NCBI GenBank assembly: GCA_044224495.1
Contig: JBGAKG010000033.1
Coordinates: 25,871-89,870, forward strand
DNA length: 64,000 nucleotides
DNA from: JBGAKG01 sp044224495
GTDB taxonomy: Bacteria; Myxococcota_A; Polyangia; Polyangiales; Polyangiaceae
Direction of reading: 5' to 3'
The position numbers and the translations under genes were made by a program. The notes beneath the pieces are model-generated. The model did not search any database. It had not been told where the DNA came from and saw only the letters and a program-made list of their open reading frames with translations. This document shows positions 24,946 to 33,093 of this stretch, one piece after another. Position 1 is the first letter of the stretch, and each line of letters opens with the position of its first letter.

Positions 24946-26808
24946 GTGAGCAACAAGAGCGAGGCCCGATCGCGGCGCGAGCTCGGGGCCGCGCGCGAAC
25001 GCGACGAGCCTCCGCCGCCGCTCGACCCCGCTCGGGAGGAGCTCGAAGACGCGCTCGCCCGCGAGCAGCGCATCTCCGCCGCGCTCCGGGAGGTCGGCCT
25101 CGCTCTCGGGACCACCCTCGACCTCGATCAGGTGCTGGAGCTCATCCTCGACAAGGTCACCGAGGCGCTGGAGGCCGACCGCGCCACGCTCTACCTGCTC
25201 GACGAAAAGAAGGACGAGCTCGTCTCGCGGATCGTGCAGGGCGCCGAGGTCCGCGCGATCCGGATGCAGAACGGGCACGGCATCGCCGGCCACGTCGCCA
25301 AGTCGGGCAAGCTGATGCTCGTCCACGACGCCTACAAGGACCCGCGGTTCTCGCCCGAGTGGGACATGCTCTCGGGCTACCGCACCCGCACCATCCTCGC
25401 CGCGCCGATGAAGAACCACCTGGGGCGCACGATCGGCGTCATTCAGGTCCTCAACAAGAAGCGCGGCGACTTCACGAAGGACGACACCGAGCTCCTCTCG
25501 GCGCTCGCCACCCAAGCCGCGGTCGCGCTCGACAACGCGCGCCTCTTCTCGGAGACGGTGCAGCAGAACCGCGAGCTCGTCGAGACGAAGAAGCAGCTCG
25601 AGGCGCGGGTGAAGGACCTGAAGCTCCTCTTCTCGCTCGAGAGCGCGATGGCGCGCGCAGCTTCGCTCGAGGAGCTCTTCATGGCCGTCCTCGGCGAGGC
25701 GATGCGCTCGAGCGGTGCGCGCGCAGCAGCCGTCGCCCTCCGCGAGGCCGACGGCTCGGCGGTCGCGCTCTGGCTCGTCGACGACAAGCACAAGCGGCTC
25801 CGTCGGTTCCCGCTCCGCGAGGGGCAAGGCCTGATCGGCTACGCGATGCGCCAGAACGAGGTCGTGCACTCCGAGCACGCCCCCGACGATCCGCGGACGG
25901 ACAAGGAGCTCGACCAGCGCATCGGCTTCAATTGTCAGACCGCGCTCGCGGTCCCGCTCGAGGGCGAGGACCGCGCTCCGATGGGCGCGATTGCGCTCTA
26001 CAACAAACGGGACGCCACGTTCGACGGCGCCGACCGCTCGCTCCTGCTCTTGGTCGCCGCGAACGCGTCGACCGCGATCCGGCTCCAGGTCGCACGCGAA
26101 CAGCGCGAACGTGAAGAGCGGCTCGGCGCGATCGGGCGCCTCTTGTCGGGCGTCATCCACGACATGCGGACCCCGCTCACCGTGATCAGCGGCTACGTCC
26201 AGCTCATGCAGTCGGCGGTCGCTCAGGAGAAGCGGAACGAGTACGCGGAGGCCGTCCTCAAGCAGTTCGACCACATCGCCGCGATGCAGCGCGAGGTCCT
26301 CGAGTTCGCGCGTGGCGAGCGCAACGTCCTCATCCGCAAGGTGTACCTCGAGAAGTTCTTCGCCGACGTGAAGGCCCAGCTCGAGCCTCAGCTCGCCCGC
26401 TTCGACATCGAGCTCGATCTGGATCTCCAGGACAAGGGGACCGCCCGCTTCGACGAGAGCAAGATCCTGCGCGTGGTCCACAACCTCGCTCGCAACGCGA
26501 TGGAGGCGATGGCGGACAAGGGCGGGCGGCTCACCATCCGCGTGAAGCGGGAGCGCCGGAGCGAGAAGCGCGCGACCGGCGGCGGTGAAGAGCTCGTGTT
26601 GACCTTCTCCGACACCGGCCCCGGCATCCCGAAGGAGATCGAGCCCCGCCTCTTCCAGAGCTTCGTCACGAGCGGGAAGAAGGGCGGCACCGGTCTCGGC
26701 CTCGCGATCGTGAAGAAGATCGCCGAGGAGCACGGGGGAACCGTGAGCGTTCACTCGTCGAAGCGCGGCGCGAGCTTCGAGCTGCGGTTGCCGCAGGGGC
26801 GGATCTGA
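24946..26808 (+). CDS. Soluble GAF-GAF sensor histidine kinase
   Basis: About 620 residues, no TM. After a charged helical N-terminus come GAF 1 (about 40-205, GLALGTTLDLDQVLELIL ... APMKNHLGRTIGVIQVLNK), a coiled coil (RELVETKKQLEARVKDLK), GAF 2 (about 225-385), HisKA with H-box GVIHDMRTPLTVISGY, then HATPase_c with N-box NLARNAMEAM, G1 DTGPGIP and G2 GTGLGLAIV. All catalytic boxes are intact. It has no receiver domain and no adjacent response regulator, so its partner lies elsewhere. Two in-frame GTG starts exist (24940, 24946). It is followed after 13 bp by an L,D-transpeptidase gene, a likely operon. Confidence 0.9.
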   Translation: MSNKSEARSRRELGAARERDEPPPPLDPAREELEDALAREQRISAALREVGLALGTTLDLDQVLELILDKVTEALEADRATLYLLDEKKDELVSRIVQGAEVRAIRMQNGHGIAGHVAKSGKLMLVHDAYKDPRFSPEWDMLSGYRTRTILAAPMKNHLGRTIGVIQVLNKKRGDFTKDDTELLSALATQAAVALDNARLFSETVQQNRELVETKKQLEARVKDLKLLFSLESAMARAASLEELFMAVLGEAMRSSGARAAAVALREADGSAVALWLVDDKHKRLRRFPLREGQGLIGYAMRQNEVVHSEHAPDDPRTDKELDQRIGFNCQTALAVPLEGEDRAPMGAIALYNKRDATFDGADRSLLLLVAANASTAIRLQVAREQREREERLGAIGRLLSGVIHDMRTPLTVISGYVQLMQSAVAQEKRNEYAEAVLKQFDHIAAMQREVLEFARGERNVLIRKVYLEKFFADVKAQLEPQLARFDIELDLDLQDKGTARFDESKILRVVHNLARNAMEAMADKGGRLTIRVKRERRSEKRATGGGEELVLTFSDTGPGIPKEIEPRLFQSFVTSGKKGGTGLGLAIVKKIAEEHGGTVSVHSSKRGASFELRLPQGRI

Positions 26809-26821
26809 GTCAAGGGATCGC

Positions 26822-28102
26822 GTGCGTCTCCTCCGCCTGATGACCATCGGCGCCATCGTCGTCTCGCTGGCCCAAGGTGCGGCCGCCGACGGGACGGTCC
26901 CGCCCTGGAACCCGGTCGGCGAGGTCCCCATCCCGACGTGGGCGCACTCGGTCGCCGCCAAAGGCACCGAGCAGCCGATCCTGGTCGCGCCGCGCAGCGA
27001 TGCGGAGCGCCGTGCGACGGCGATCGGCGGCATGCCGCTCCCGCTCTACGGGGCCGCTCGCGGCACGGGGTGCGGCGGTCGATATTACCAAGTTGGGACG
27101 AGCGCGTGGCTCTGCTCCGACCTGGCCGAGGTGCTCACGAGCGAGCCACTTCCGCCGTCCCTCGACGGGTTGCCGCTCGCGGGGAGCGACGCGCTCCCGT
27201 ACCGTTACTACTTCGTCGGGAAAGAGGGCGCGAACGGCTACCTCGACCTCTCCCGCGCCGGTGACGAAGCGCCCGACGAGCAGCTCGACCCGGGCTTCGC
27301 GGTCGCCGTCGTCGAAGAGCGGACGAAGGGCGGCGAGCTGTGGGCGCGCACGCACCGCGGCCCTTGGGTCGCGCTGCGCGATCTCGGCGCGGCGCGCCCC
27401 TCGGGCTTCCACGGCGAGGAGCGACGCACGCTCGACTTCGCGTGGGTGCTCGTCGACCGGGCGCCCGTCTACGCTGCGATCACGCGTGGCAAGGCCGTGG
27501 GCACGCGCGTGAAGTTCGAGGTCGTTCCCGTGCGCGAGGAGCGCGCCGGACCGCCCGGCACCGGTGCGCTCGTGCGCATCTCCGACGACGGCGTCACGCC
27601 GGCGCAGTGGATGGATCGGCGCTCGCTCGCGCGCGCTTCGCTCTCCAACATGCCGGCGGGCGTCGCGGAGGGCGAGCGCTGGATCGACGTCGAGCTCGCG
27701 AGCCAGACGCTCGTCGCGTACGAAGGCACGACGCCCGTCTTCGCCACGCTCGTTTCGACCGGCCGCGGAGCGCCCGGCACCGACACGGCGACGCACCCCG
27801 GCACCTTCCGCATTTGGGTCAAGCTCACGACGAGCACGATGGACAACCTCGAAGCCGAGGAGACCGATCGTCGGTACTCGATGGAGGACGTCCCGTACGT
27901 GCAGTTCTTCGACAAGGCGATCGCGCTGCACGGCGTCTTCTGGCACTCGGACTTCGGGCACGTGCACAGCCACGGCTGCGTGAACCTCGCCCCCGCCGAC
28001 GCACGCTGGTTGTTCCGTTTCACGGGGCCCAAGCTCGGCGCCGGGATGGCCGCGATCCTCCCGGCCCCCAACGATCGCGGGACCACCGTCCGTGTGCGCT
28101 GA
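26822..28102 (+). CDS. L,D-transpeptidase (YkuD family)
   Basis: A 426-residue exported enzyme: signal peptide (MTIGAIVVSLAQGAAA within the first 23 residues), an N-terminal region of about 260 residues with SH3-like/beta character (GRYYQVGTSAWLC), then the YkuD domain with IALHGVFWHSDFG and the catalytic HSHGCVNLAPADA (His, Cys; Arg in the nearby ARWLF). It cross-links peptidoglycan stems (3-3) or attaches proteins to the wall. The start is GTG 26822; ATG (MTIGA) further in is an alternative. It is probably co-transcribed with the histidine kinase. Confidence 0.9.
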   Translation: MRLLRLMTIGAIVVSLAQGAAADGTVPPWNPVGEVPIPTWAHSVAAKGTEQPILVAPRSDAERRATAIGGMPLPLYGAARGTGCGGRYYQVGTSAWLCSDLAEVLTSEPLPPSLDGLPLAGSDALPYRYYFVGKEGANGYLDLSRAGDEAPDEQLDPGFAVAVVEERTKGGELWARTHRGPWVALRDLGAARPSGFHGEERRTLDFAWVLVDRAPVYAAITRGKAVGTRVKFEVVPVREERAGPPGTGALVRISDDGVTPAQWMDRRSLARASLSNMPAGVAEGERWIDVELASQTLVAYEGTTPVFATLVSTGRGAPGTDTATHPGTFRIWVKLTTSTMDNLEAEETDRRYSMEDVPYVQFFDKAIALHGVFWHSDFGHVHSHGCVNLAPADARWLFRFTGPKLGAGMAAILPAPNDRGTTVRVR

Positions 28103-28128
28103 CTTTTTGCGTTCGGACTGAACGGGAT

Positions 28129-28143
28129 GGCAGGCGTCCTGCC
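28129..28143 (+). terminator. Small perfect hairpin after L,D-transpeptidase gene
   Basis: GGCAGG-cgt-CCTGCC, 6-bp stem. The 175-bp gap holding it also has a TTTTT at 28104-28108 just after the stop, but the T run precedes the hairpin, so a classic terminator is doubtful. The rest of the gap holds a possible TTGTGC-N18-TAAACA promoter (28215-28244) for the next gene. Confidence 0.3.
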
Positions 28144-28277
28144 CCAGTGGAGCGCTTTTGGGCGAGGGGAGGGAGCGATCGTGGCGCGAACGTCACTTCG
28201 CTGCCGCTTGCTTGTTGTGCTGTGGCCCGCACTCGGAGTAAACACCCCGCGCACTCACTCTCGGAAGGACTCCTTCG

Positions 28278-28808
28278 ATGTTGACGCTCTCGCGCGTTGC
28301 GCTCTCTGGTCTTCTCTTGGTCGGCTCGGTCGGTTTGTTCGTGGCGTGCTCGGACGATCCGGCGACGACGCAGACGACGATCACGAAGCCGGTGTGTCCG
28401 GACACGGTCTCCAAGGCCGGGAGCAAGTGCGACAGCGAGGGTTACTCGTGTGGCGTCGGCTTCACCTGCCACGGTGGCTTCGCGCAGCAGGCGAAGTGCA
28501 CGTGCACGGGCGGCGTCTACAAGTGCCAGACCTCGGACGGCAAGGACGTGCCGGACGGGATCGCCGCGGACCAGATCGACGCGCAGCTCTGCCAGGCCAT
28601 GCCGCCGAGCTCGGAGGCGTGCCCCGCCTCGGTGTCCGCCGCGGATGGCAACACCTGCAAGACCTCGGGCAAGCTCTGCTACTACCTCGGCAAGGTCTGC
28701 CCGGAGGATCCGGTCGTCCAGCAGAAGTACGACGTCTGCATGTGCCGCACCGGCGTCGGCGATGCCGCGCTCGGCTGGCTCTGCGAGACGGCGACCTGCG
28801 CGAAGTGA
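28278..28808 (+). CDS. Cysteine-rich lipoprotein of unknown function
   Basis: A 176-residue lipoprotein: signal peptide with candidate lipobox FVAC (Cys24), then 15 or more Cys in the mature chain, arranged as two similar blocks (PVCPD...SKCDSEGYSCGVG...CTCTGGVYKCQ and EACPAS...NTCKTSGKLCYYLGKVC...CMCR...WLCETATC). It looks like an internal duplication of a disulfide-rich module. No family is recognised; many myxobacterial outer-membrane lipoproteins look like this. The start ATG 28278 has GGAAGGA upstream. A short gap leads to the UbiB-like gene on the same strand. Confidence 0.75.
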   Translation: MLTLSRVALSGLLLVGSVGLFVACSDDPATTQTTITKPVCPDTVSKAGSKCDSEGYSCGVGFTCHGGFAQQAKCTCTGGVYKCQTSDGKDVPDGIAADQIDAQLCQAMPPSSEACPASVSAADGNTCKTSGKLCYYLGKVCPEDPVVQQKYDVCMCRTGVGDAALGWLCETATCAK

Positions 28809-28834
28809 AGCTCCGCGAGCCGAGGAGGTAGACG

Positions 28835-30556
28835 TTGGTCTCCGTCCTCGGTGCCGTACGTGATCTCGGGCGTCTGCGCGAGATCACGGCCGTCCTCGTT
28901 CGGCATGGCTTCGGCGAGGTCGTCACGCGGATCGGCTTCGGCCGAAAGAAGAAAGAAAAGCCGTCCGGCCAGAGCGAGCCGCCGCCTTCGGGCGCGGTCG
29001 GCTCGGACGTCGTCGAGATCGCGGAGCGCGAGCTCGCCGAGGGCGACGAGGCCTCGCAGAAGGTCTCGACGCCCGTTCGCATTCGGCTCGTGGCGCAGGA
29101 GCTCGGGCCGAGCTTCATCAAGCTCGGCCAGATCGCGTCGACGCGCCCCGACCTGATCCCGCCGGACATCATCGTCGAGCTGAAGAAGCTCCAAGACGAG
29201 GTGCCCCCCGTTCCGTTCGAGGACATCAAGGAGCACGTCGAGAAGAGCCTGGGCAAGGCGCTCGGCGACGTCTTCGTCTCGTTCGACGAGAAGCCCCTCG
29301 CCACCGCGTCGATCGGGCAGGTCCACCGCGCGCGGCTCAAGACCGACGACGGCGTGCAGGACGTCGTCGTGAAGGTCCAGCGCCCGGGCGTGGGCGCGAC
29401 GGTCGTTCGCGATCTCGAGCTCCTGCACATGCTCGCGGCAGCGCTCGAGCGCGCCGTGCCCGAGACGAAGATCTACTCGCCGATCGCGCTCGTCCAGCAG
29501 TTCGATCGCTCGATCACGAGCGAGCTCAACTTCCTCGTCGAAGCCGAGAACACGGAGCGCTTCGGCAAGAACTTCAGCGGGCACCCGCACGTGCGGTTCC
29601 CGCGTGTCTACCGCCAGGCGACCTCGAAGCAGGTGCTGACGCAGGAGTTCTTCCCCGGCCTCAAGGTGACCAAGGCCGTCGAAGCCGGCGCTGACGGCAA
29701 GAAGATCGCGAAGCACTCCGTCGGCGTGGTCATCAAGATGATCTTCGAGGATGGCTTCTTCCACGCCGATCCGCACCCGGGGAACATCATCATCCTCGGC
29801 GAGAACGAAGAGCCGATCGTCGGCCTCATCGACGCGGGCATGGTCGGGCGGCTCAGCCCCGAGCTCCGCGATCGCACGATCGATCTGATGGTCGCGGCGG
29901 CGCGCAACGATCCGTACGGGGTCGCCGACGCGCTCTACTCGATCGGGCGCCCGACGAAGAAGATCGACATGCGCGAGTACCGCGCCGAGGTCGCGCTCCT
30001 CGCCGAGAAGTACCTCGGGCGTCCGCTCCGCGAGCTCGACCTGTCCGCGATGATCCGCGACCTCGTCCAGGGAGCGATGAAGTACGGGCTCGAGATCCCG
30101 GCCGACTTCATGCTCGTCGGCAAGGCCCTCATGACGATCGAGGGCATCGGCAAGCAGCTCGATCCGGACCTCGACGTCTTCGGCGAGGCCCAACCGCACT
30201 TCACCGAGCTCCTGAAGCAGCGCTACTCGCCCGAGCGCATCGGGATCGAGCTCTGGCGCGGGTTCGAGCAGATCAGCCGCGCCGGCTACGATCTGCCGGT
30301 CCAGTTGCGCGAAGTGCTCGACGACCTCCGGCTGGGGCGGCTCACGCTCCGCACCGGAGATCCCTCGCTGCACGGCCTGCTCGATCGCGCGAGCCGCCGC
30401 ATCTTCTCCGGAGCGATCATCGGCATGCTCTTCGTGAGCGGTGCGGTGCTGCTCCACGGCGGGCGCGATCCTTGGGGCATCACGATGATCGCGCTCGGCG
30501 GCGTCGGCCTCGTGGCGCACTGGATCGGCGATCTGCTCCGCGCGCGCCGGCGCTGA
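28835..30556 (+). CDS. ABC1/AarF (UbiB-like) atypical kinase
   Basis: A 573-residue member of the ABC1/ADCK/UbiB family. The KxGQ region FIKLGQIASTRPDLIP, the Ala-rich loop ATASIGQVHRARL, the catalytic FFHADPHPGNI and the DAGMVG (metal site) are all present, with a C-terminal TM pair (IIGMLFVSGAVLL, ITMIALGGVGLVA). The family supports ubiquinone or other isoprenoid lipid metabolism as an ATPase at the membrane. The start is TTG 28835: the upstream gaggaggt (28822-28829) is a near-perfect ribosome site at the right spacing, and no ATG is near. Its 3' end overlaps the convergent tetR-type gene by 77 bp. Confidence 0.88.
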   Translation: MVSVLGAVRDLGRLREITAVLVRHGFGEVVTRIGFGRKKKEKPSGQSEPPPSGAVGSDVVEIAERELAEGDEASQKVSTPVRIRLVAQELGPSFIKLGQIASTRPDLIPPDIIVELKKLQDEVPPVPFEDIKEHVEKSLGKALGDVFVSFDEKPLATASIGQVHRARLKTDDGVQDVVVKVQRPGVGATVVRDLELLHMLAAALERAVPETKIYSPIALVQQFDRSITSELNFLVEAENTERFGKNFSGHPHVRFPRVYRQATSKQVLTQEFFPGLKVTKAVEAGADGKKIAKHSVGVVIKMIFEDGFFHADPHPGNIIILGENEEPIVGLIDAGMVGRLSPELRDRTIDLMVAAARNDPYGVADALYSIGRPTKKIDMREYRAEVALLAEKYLGRPLRELDLSAMIRDLVQGAMKYGLEIPADFMLVGKALMTIEGIGKQLDPDLDVFGEAQPHFTELLKQRYSPERIGIELWRGFEQISRAGYDLPVQLREVLDDLRLGRLTLRTGDPSLHGLLDRASRRIFSGAIIGMLFVSGAVLLHGGRDPWGITMIALGGVGLVAHWIGDLLRARRR

Positions 30557-31142
30557 GCCGCGCGGACAGGTAGGCACGCAACGCGAGCTTCGTCTCGCGG
30601 ACGAGCTCCGCTTCGAGTGTCGGCGGGTGCGTCATCGCGACGAGCAACAGCCCACTCACGAGGTGCACCGTCGTCACGGCGACGACGTGGCGCTCTCGCT
30701 CGCTCAGCTGCGGGAGCAGCGCGCCGACGACGAGCTCGATCCGGGCCGTGAAGTCGCGGCTCCACGCGGCGCCGGTTCGGTCGACCAGGCTCGCCGCTTG
30801 GCTCGCCGCCCACGCAGCGCGATAGCCTGGCTCGCTCCGCCAGACCCGCGCGAACGCGTCGACGGCGCGATCCCCGATCGCGAGCGGATCGTCGTCGTCG
30901 CCGACGAGCGCCCCGTCGATCGCCTCGGCGAGGCGTTGCTGGTGGCGCTCCAACAGGCCCGCGAGGAGAGCCTCCTTGTCCGGGAAGTACTGGTAGACGG
31001 TGCCGATCGACGCGTCCGCCTCGGCGGCGACGGCGTTGGTCGTCAGCTCGGAGAACCCGCCGCGGTCGAGGACGCGCGCGGTCGCATCGAGGAGAGCGTC
31101 CCGCCGCGCGAACGCGCGCGCCTGCACCGGCTTTCGAATCAC
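30480..31142 (-). CDS. TetR-family transcriptional regulator
   Basis: A 220-residue TetR protein: GTG start (KPVQARAFARRDALLDATARVL), HTH FSELTTNAVAAEADASIGTVYQYF, then a helical ligand domain. The last 35 or so residues are Arg/Ser-rich, and the 3' end overlaps the convergent ubiB-like gene by 77 bp. Two partly palindromic 16-bp sites in the divergent region (31164 and 31195) are its likely operators. It probably controls itself and the divergent CPBP protease gene. Confidence 0.85.
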   Translation of the reverse strand: MIRKPVQARAFARRDALLDATARVLDRGGFSELTTNAVAAEADASIGTVYQYFPDKEALLAGLLERHQQRLAEAIDGALVGDDDDPLAIGDRAVDAFARVWRSEPGYRAAWAASQAASLVDRTGAAWSRDFTARIELVVGALLPQLSERERHVVAVTTVHLVSGLLLVAMTHPPTLEAELVRETKLALRAYLSARLSAGARGADRRSSAPRGRRRRARSS

Positions 31143-31153
31143 GACGCCGGAGC

Positions 31154-31159
31154 TTGACA
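31154..31159 (+). promoter_or_regulatory. Perfect -35 hexamer (TTGACA)
   Basis: TTGACA lies 36 bp before the CPBP start at 31195 and immediately before operator copy 1. The -10 at 17-bp spacing (caactt, 31177-31182) is poor, which might mean regulation or use on a different spacing. Confidence 0.35.
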
Positions 31160-31163
31160 GAAA

Positions 31164-31179
31164 TTGAATGATTGCTCAA
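31164..31179. promoter_or_regulatory. Candidate TetR operator, copy 1
   Basis: ttgaatgattgctcaa: TTGA/TCAA ends are inverted, and the right half (gattgctcaac) is repeated 31 bp downstream. It lies between the -35 hexamer and the CPBP gene. Confidence 0.5.
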
Positions 31180-31194
31180 CTTGGACCCGTGGAG

Positions 31195-31210
31195 ATGAGC
31201 AATCGCTCAA
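31195..31210. promoter_or_regulatory. Candidate TetR operator, copy 2, over the start codon
   Basis: atgagcaatcgctcaa contains the inverted repeat tgagc-aatc-gctca and shares its right half with copy 1. Centre-to-centre distance is 31 bp, about three helical turns. It covers the ATG of the CPBP gene itself, so bound repressor would block transcription start or elongation. Confidence 0.55.
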
Positions 31211-31956
31211 CTTTGGGCGTGCGGGATGCCGCGCTCGCGCTCGCGAGCCTCGGCGCGCTCGCCGCGCAGGCGCTCGCGGGCTTCGGGAGCGGCTGGGTCG
31301 CCGTGCCGGCGGGGGTCGCCGTCGTGGTCGCCGCGGTCGCGGCCCTCGTCCGGAGTCGCGTGCGTGGGGCGGCCCTCCTCGTCGCGCTCCTCGCGCTCGC
31401 GGTTCTCGGTCCGTGGCCCTGGCAGGCGAGCATGGCGCTCGCGCTCGGGGGGTGGGCGCTCCTGCACCGCTTGGCTCGTCTCGATGCGGAGGGGGCGTGG
31501 CCTTGGCGGTGGGGACGCCTCGCGCCCGGCTGGGTGGCGGTGGTCGGGGGTGTCACCCCCGCGGCGCTCCTCGCGTGGCTCAGGCTCTTTCGCCCCGACC
31601 TCTCCGACGTTCGCGCGCTCGTCCCGGCAGCACCGCTGCCGTGGCTCGTCGCCGGTGGAGTCCTGTTTGCGCTCGTGAACGCGACGCTCGAAGAGCTCGT
31701 CTGGCGCGGCGTCCTCCAACCGTCGCTCGAGGGGCCGTTCGGGATCGCCGGCGCCGTGGTGGTGCAGGCCCTCTCGTTCGGCATCGAGCACGCCCACGGC
31801 ATCCCCCGTGGCCCGATGGGGATGCTGCTGGCGGGGAGCTGGGCGGTGATGCTCGGGGTCTTGCGGCGCAAGACGGGCGGGCTCCTCGCGCCGATCGTCG
31901 CCCACGTGGTCGCGGACGCGACCATCGCCGTGATCATCTTGGTTCTTCCGGCCTGA
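31195..31956 (+). CDS. CPBP-family intramembrane glutamic protease
   Basis: A 253-residue multi-spanning protein (about eight hydrophobic segments, Ala/Val/Leu rich). CPBP motifs: LEELVWRGVLQ (EExxxR), SFGIEHAHG (second His) and AHVVADATI (third His). It is the second such protease in this window (see 19367). I place the start at ATG 31195 (MSNRSTLGV); an ATG at 31168 is in frame but precedes the operator pair. It is divergent from the TetR gene that probably represses it. The role is unknown; such pairs may answer membrane or peptide stress. Confidence 0.85.
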   Translation: MSNRSTLGVRDAALALASLGALAAQALAGFGSGWVAVPAGVAVVVAAVAALVRSRVRGAALLVALLALAVLGPWPWQASMALALGGWALLHRLARLDAEGAWPWRWGRLAPGWVAVVGGVTPAALLAWLRLFRPDLSDVRALVPAAPLPWLVAGGVLFALVNATLEELVWRGVLQPSLEGPFGIAGAVVVQALSFGIEHAHGIPRGPMGMLLAGSWAVMLGVLRRKTGGLLAPIVAHVVADATIAVIILVLPA

Positions 31957-31995
31957 GCCGTAACCAAACGCGCGGCCGTGCGTAATGCACCCGCC

Positions 31996-33051
31996 ATGGC
32001 CGAACGCATCACGTTTCCGCGGTTGGAGATCGGCGACCTCGACCGCGTCCACGCGTGGCTGGATGCGCCGCACGCCGTCCGCTGGTTCGGCGGGCCGCAC
32101 ACGCGCTCGGAGGTGCTTCACGACTTCTTCGGGGACGGCGCGATCGGCGTCAACGCGCACGTGGCGGTCGTCGACGGCGTGCCCTGCGGTCTGTTCCAGT
32201 GGGAGTGGTTCCGCGATCACCCCGCGCTCGCGCGCACGTACGGGGTCGACGACCCCGACGCGTTGAACTGCGACGTCCTGCTCGCGCCCGAAGCGGCGTC
32301 GCACGGTCGCGGCGCGGTGCTCCTCCGCGAGTTCCTGCGCCAAGTCCCGTTCGCCGACCCTCGGGCGAAGGTGTGCGTGATCGATCCGGAGCCCGAGAAC
32401 TCGGTCGCCATCCGCTGCTACGAAAAGGCCGGCTTTCGCTTCGTGCGCGTGCTCCCCGACGACGGTGAAGGGCACGGCCTGTACCTGATGGAGCTCTCGC
32501 GCGCCGAGCTCCTGCGGGATCCCGTGCCGGCGCGGCGCTACGTTCGGCCCGGTCGGCGGGAGGACCTGGCGCTCGCGAGCGCGATCGACGACGACGCGTG
32601 CCGCGCCTACGCCGAGATTGGGCTCGATGTTCTCCTCGGACCCGAGCACCCGTTCGTGCAGGCGGAGCTGTCGCGTTGGACCGAGGCGCTCGGCTCGGGG
32701 AGTCTTCTCTTCGCCTGCGAAGACGCGCAGGCGGTCGGCTTCGCGATCGTAGGGCTCGTCGACGAGCGACCCTTCCTCCACCAGATCTCCGTTCGCCGCG
32801 GGATGGCGGGGAAGGGGATCGGCACGATGCTCTTGGAGCGCGCGCAGCGGTGGAGCACCCGGCCGGGCGAGCTCTGGCTCACGACCTACGACGGCGTCCC
32901 GTGGAACCGACCGTGGTACGAGCGCAACGGCTTCGTCGTCGTGGACGGGCGCGACTGCAGCCCGACCGTGCGCGGCTGGCTCGAAGCGGAGCGCGCCGCA
33001 TTGCCGCGCCCAGAGGCGCGGGTGGCGATGCGCTGGCGTCCCCCCCGTTAG
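31996..33051 (+). CDS. Fused double GNAT acetyltransferase, N-half AAC(6')-like
   Basis: A 351-residue protein holding two acetyltransferase domains. Domain 1 (about 4-170) resembles the AAC(6')-Ib/Acetyltransf_8 group: HAWLDAPHAVRWFGGP, GLFQWEWF, then IDPEPENSVAIRCYEKAGF, the acetyl-CoA exit motif. Domain 2 (about 178-350) is an ordinary GNAT with VRRGMAGKGIGTMLL (pyrophosphate loop Q/RxxGxG/A) and YERNGFVV. Domain 1 lacks a clear QxxGxG loop (AASHGRGAVLL is the equivalent). The start is ATG 31996. Substrates are unknown; aminoglycoside or siderophore acylation is only a family analogy. Confidence 0.8.
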   Translation: MAERITFPRLEIGDLDRVHAWLDAPHAVRWFGGPHTRSEVLHDFFGDGAIGVNAHVAVVDGVPCGLFQWEWFRDHPALARTYGVDDPDALNCDVLLAPEAASHGRGAVLLREFLRQVPFADPRAKVCVIDPEPENSVAIRCYEKAGFRFVRVLPDDGEGHGLYLMELSRAELLRDPVPARRYVRPGRREDLALASAIDDDACRAYAEIGLDVLLGPEHPFVQAELSRWTEALGSGSLLFACEDAQAVGFAIVGLVDERPFLHQISVRRGMAGKGIGTMLLERAQRWSTRPGELWLTTYDGVPWNRPWYERNGFVVVDGRDCSPTVRGWLEAERAALPRPEARVAMRWRPPR

Positions 33052-33093
33052 ACCAGGTGCATTCTCGCCCGCGCAGGCGCACGATCCCAGGCG

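Noticed and set aside
28129..28143. sigma54-like TGGCAGG-N4-CTGCC before the Cys-rich lipoprotein gene
   Set aside because: It is fully explained by the GGCAGG/CCTGCC hairpin and lacks the C at -22 and the T at -15 of the consensus.
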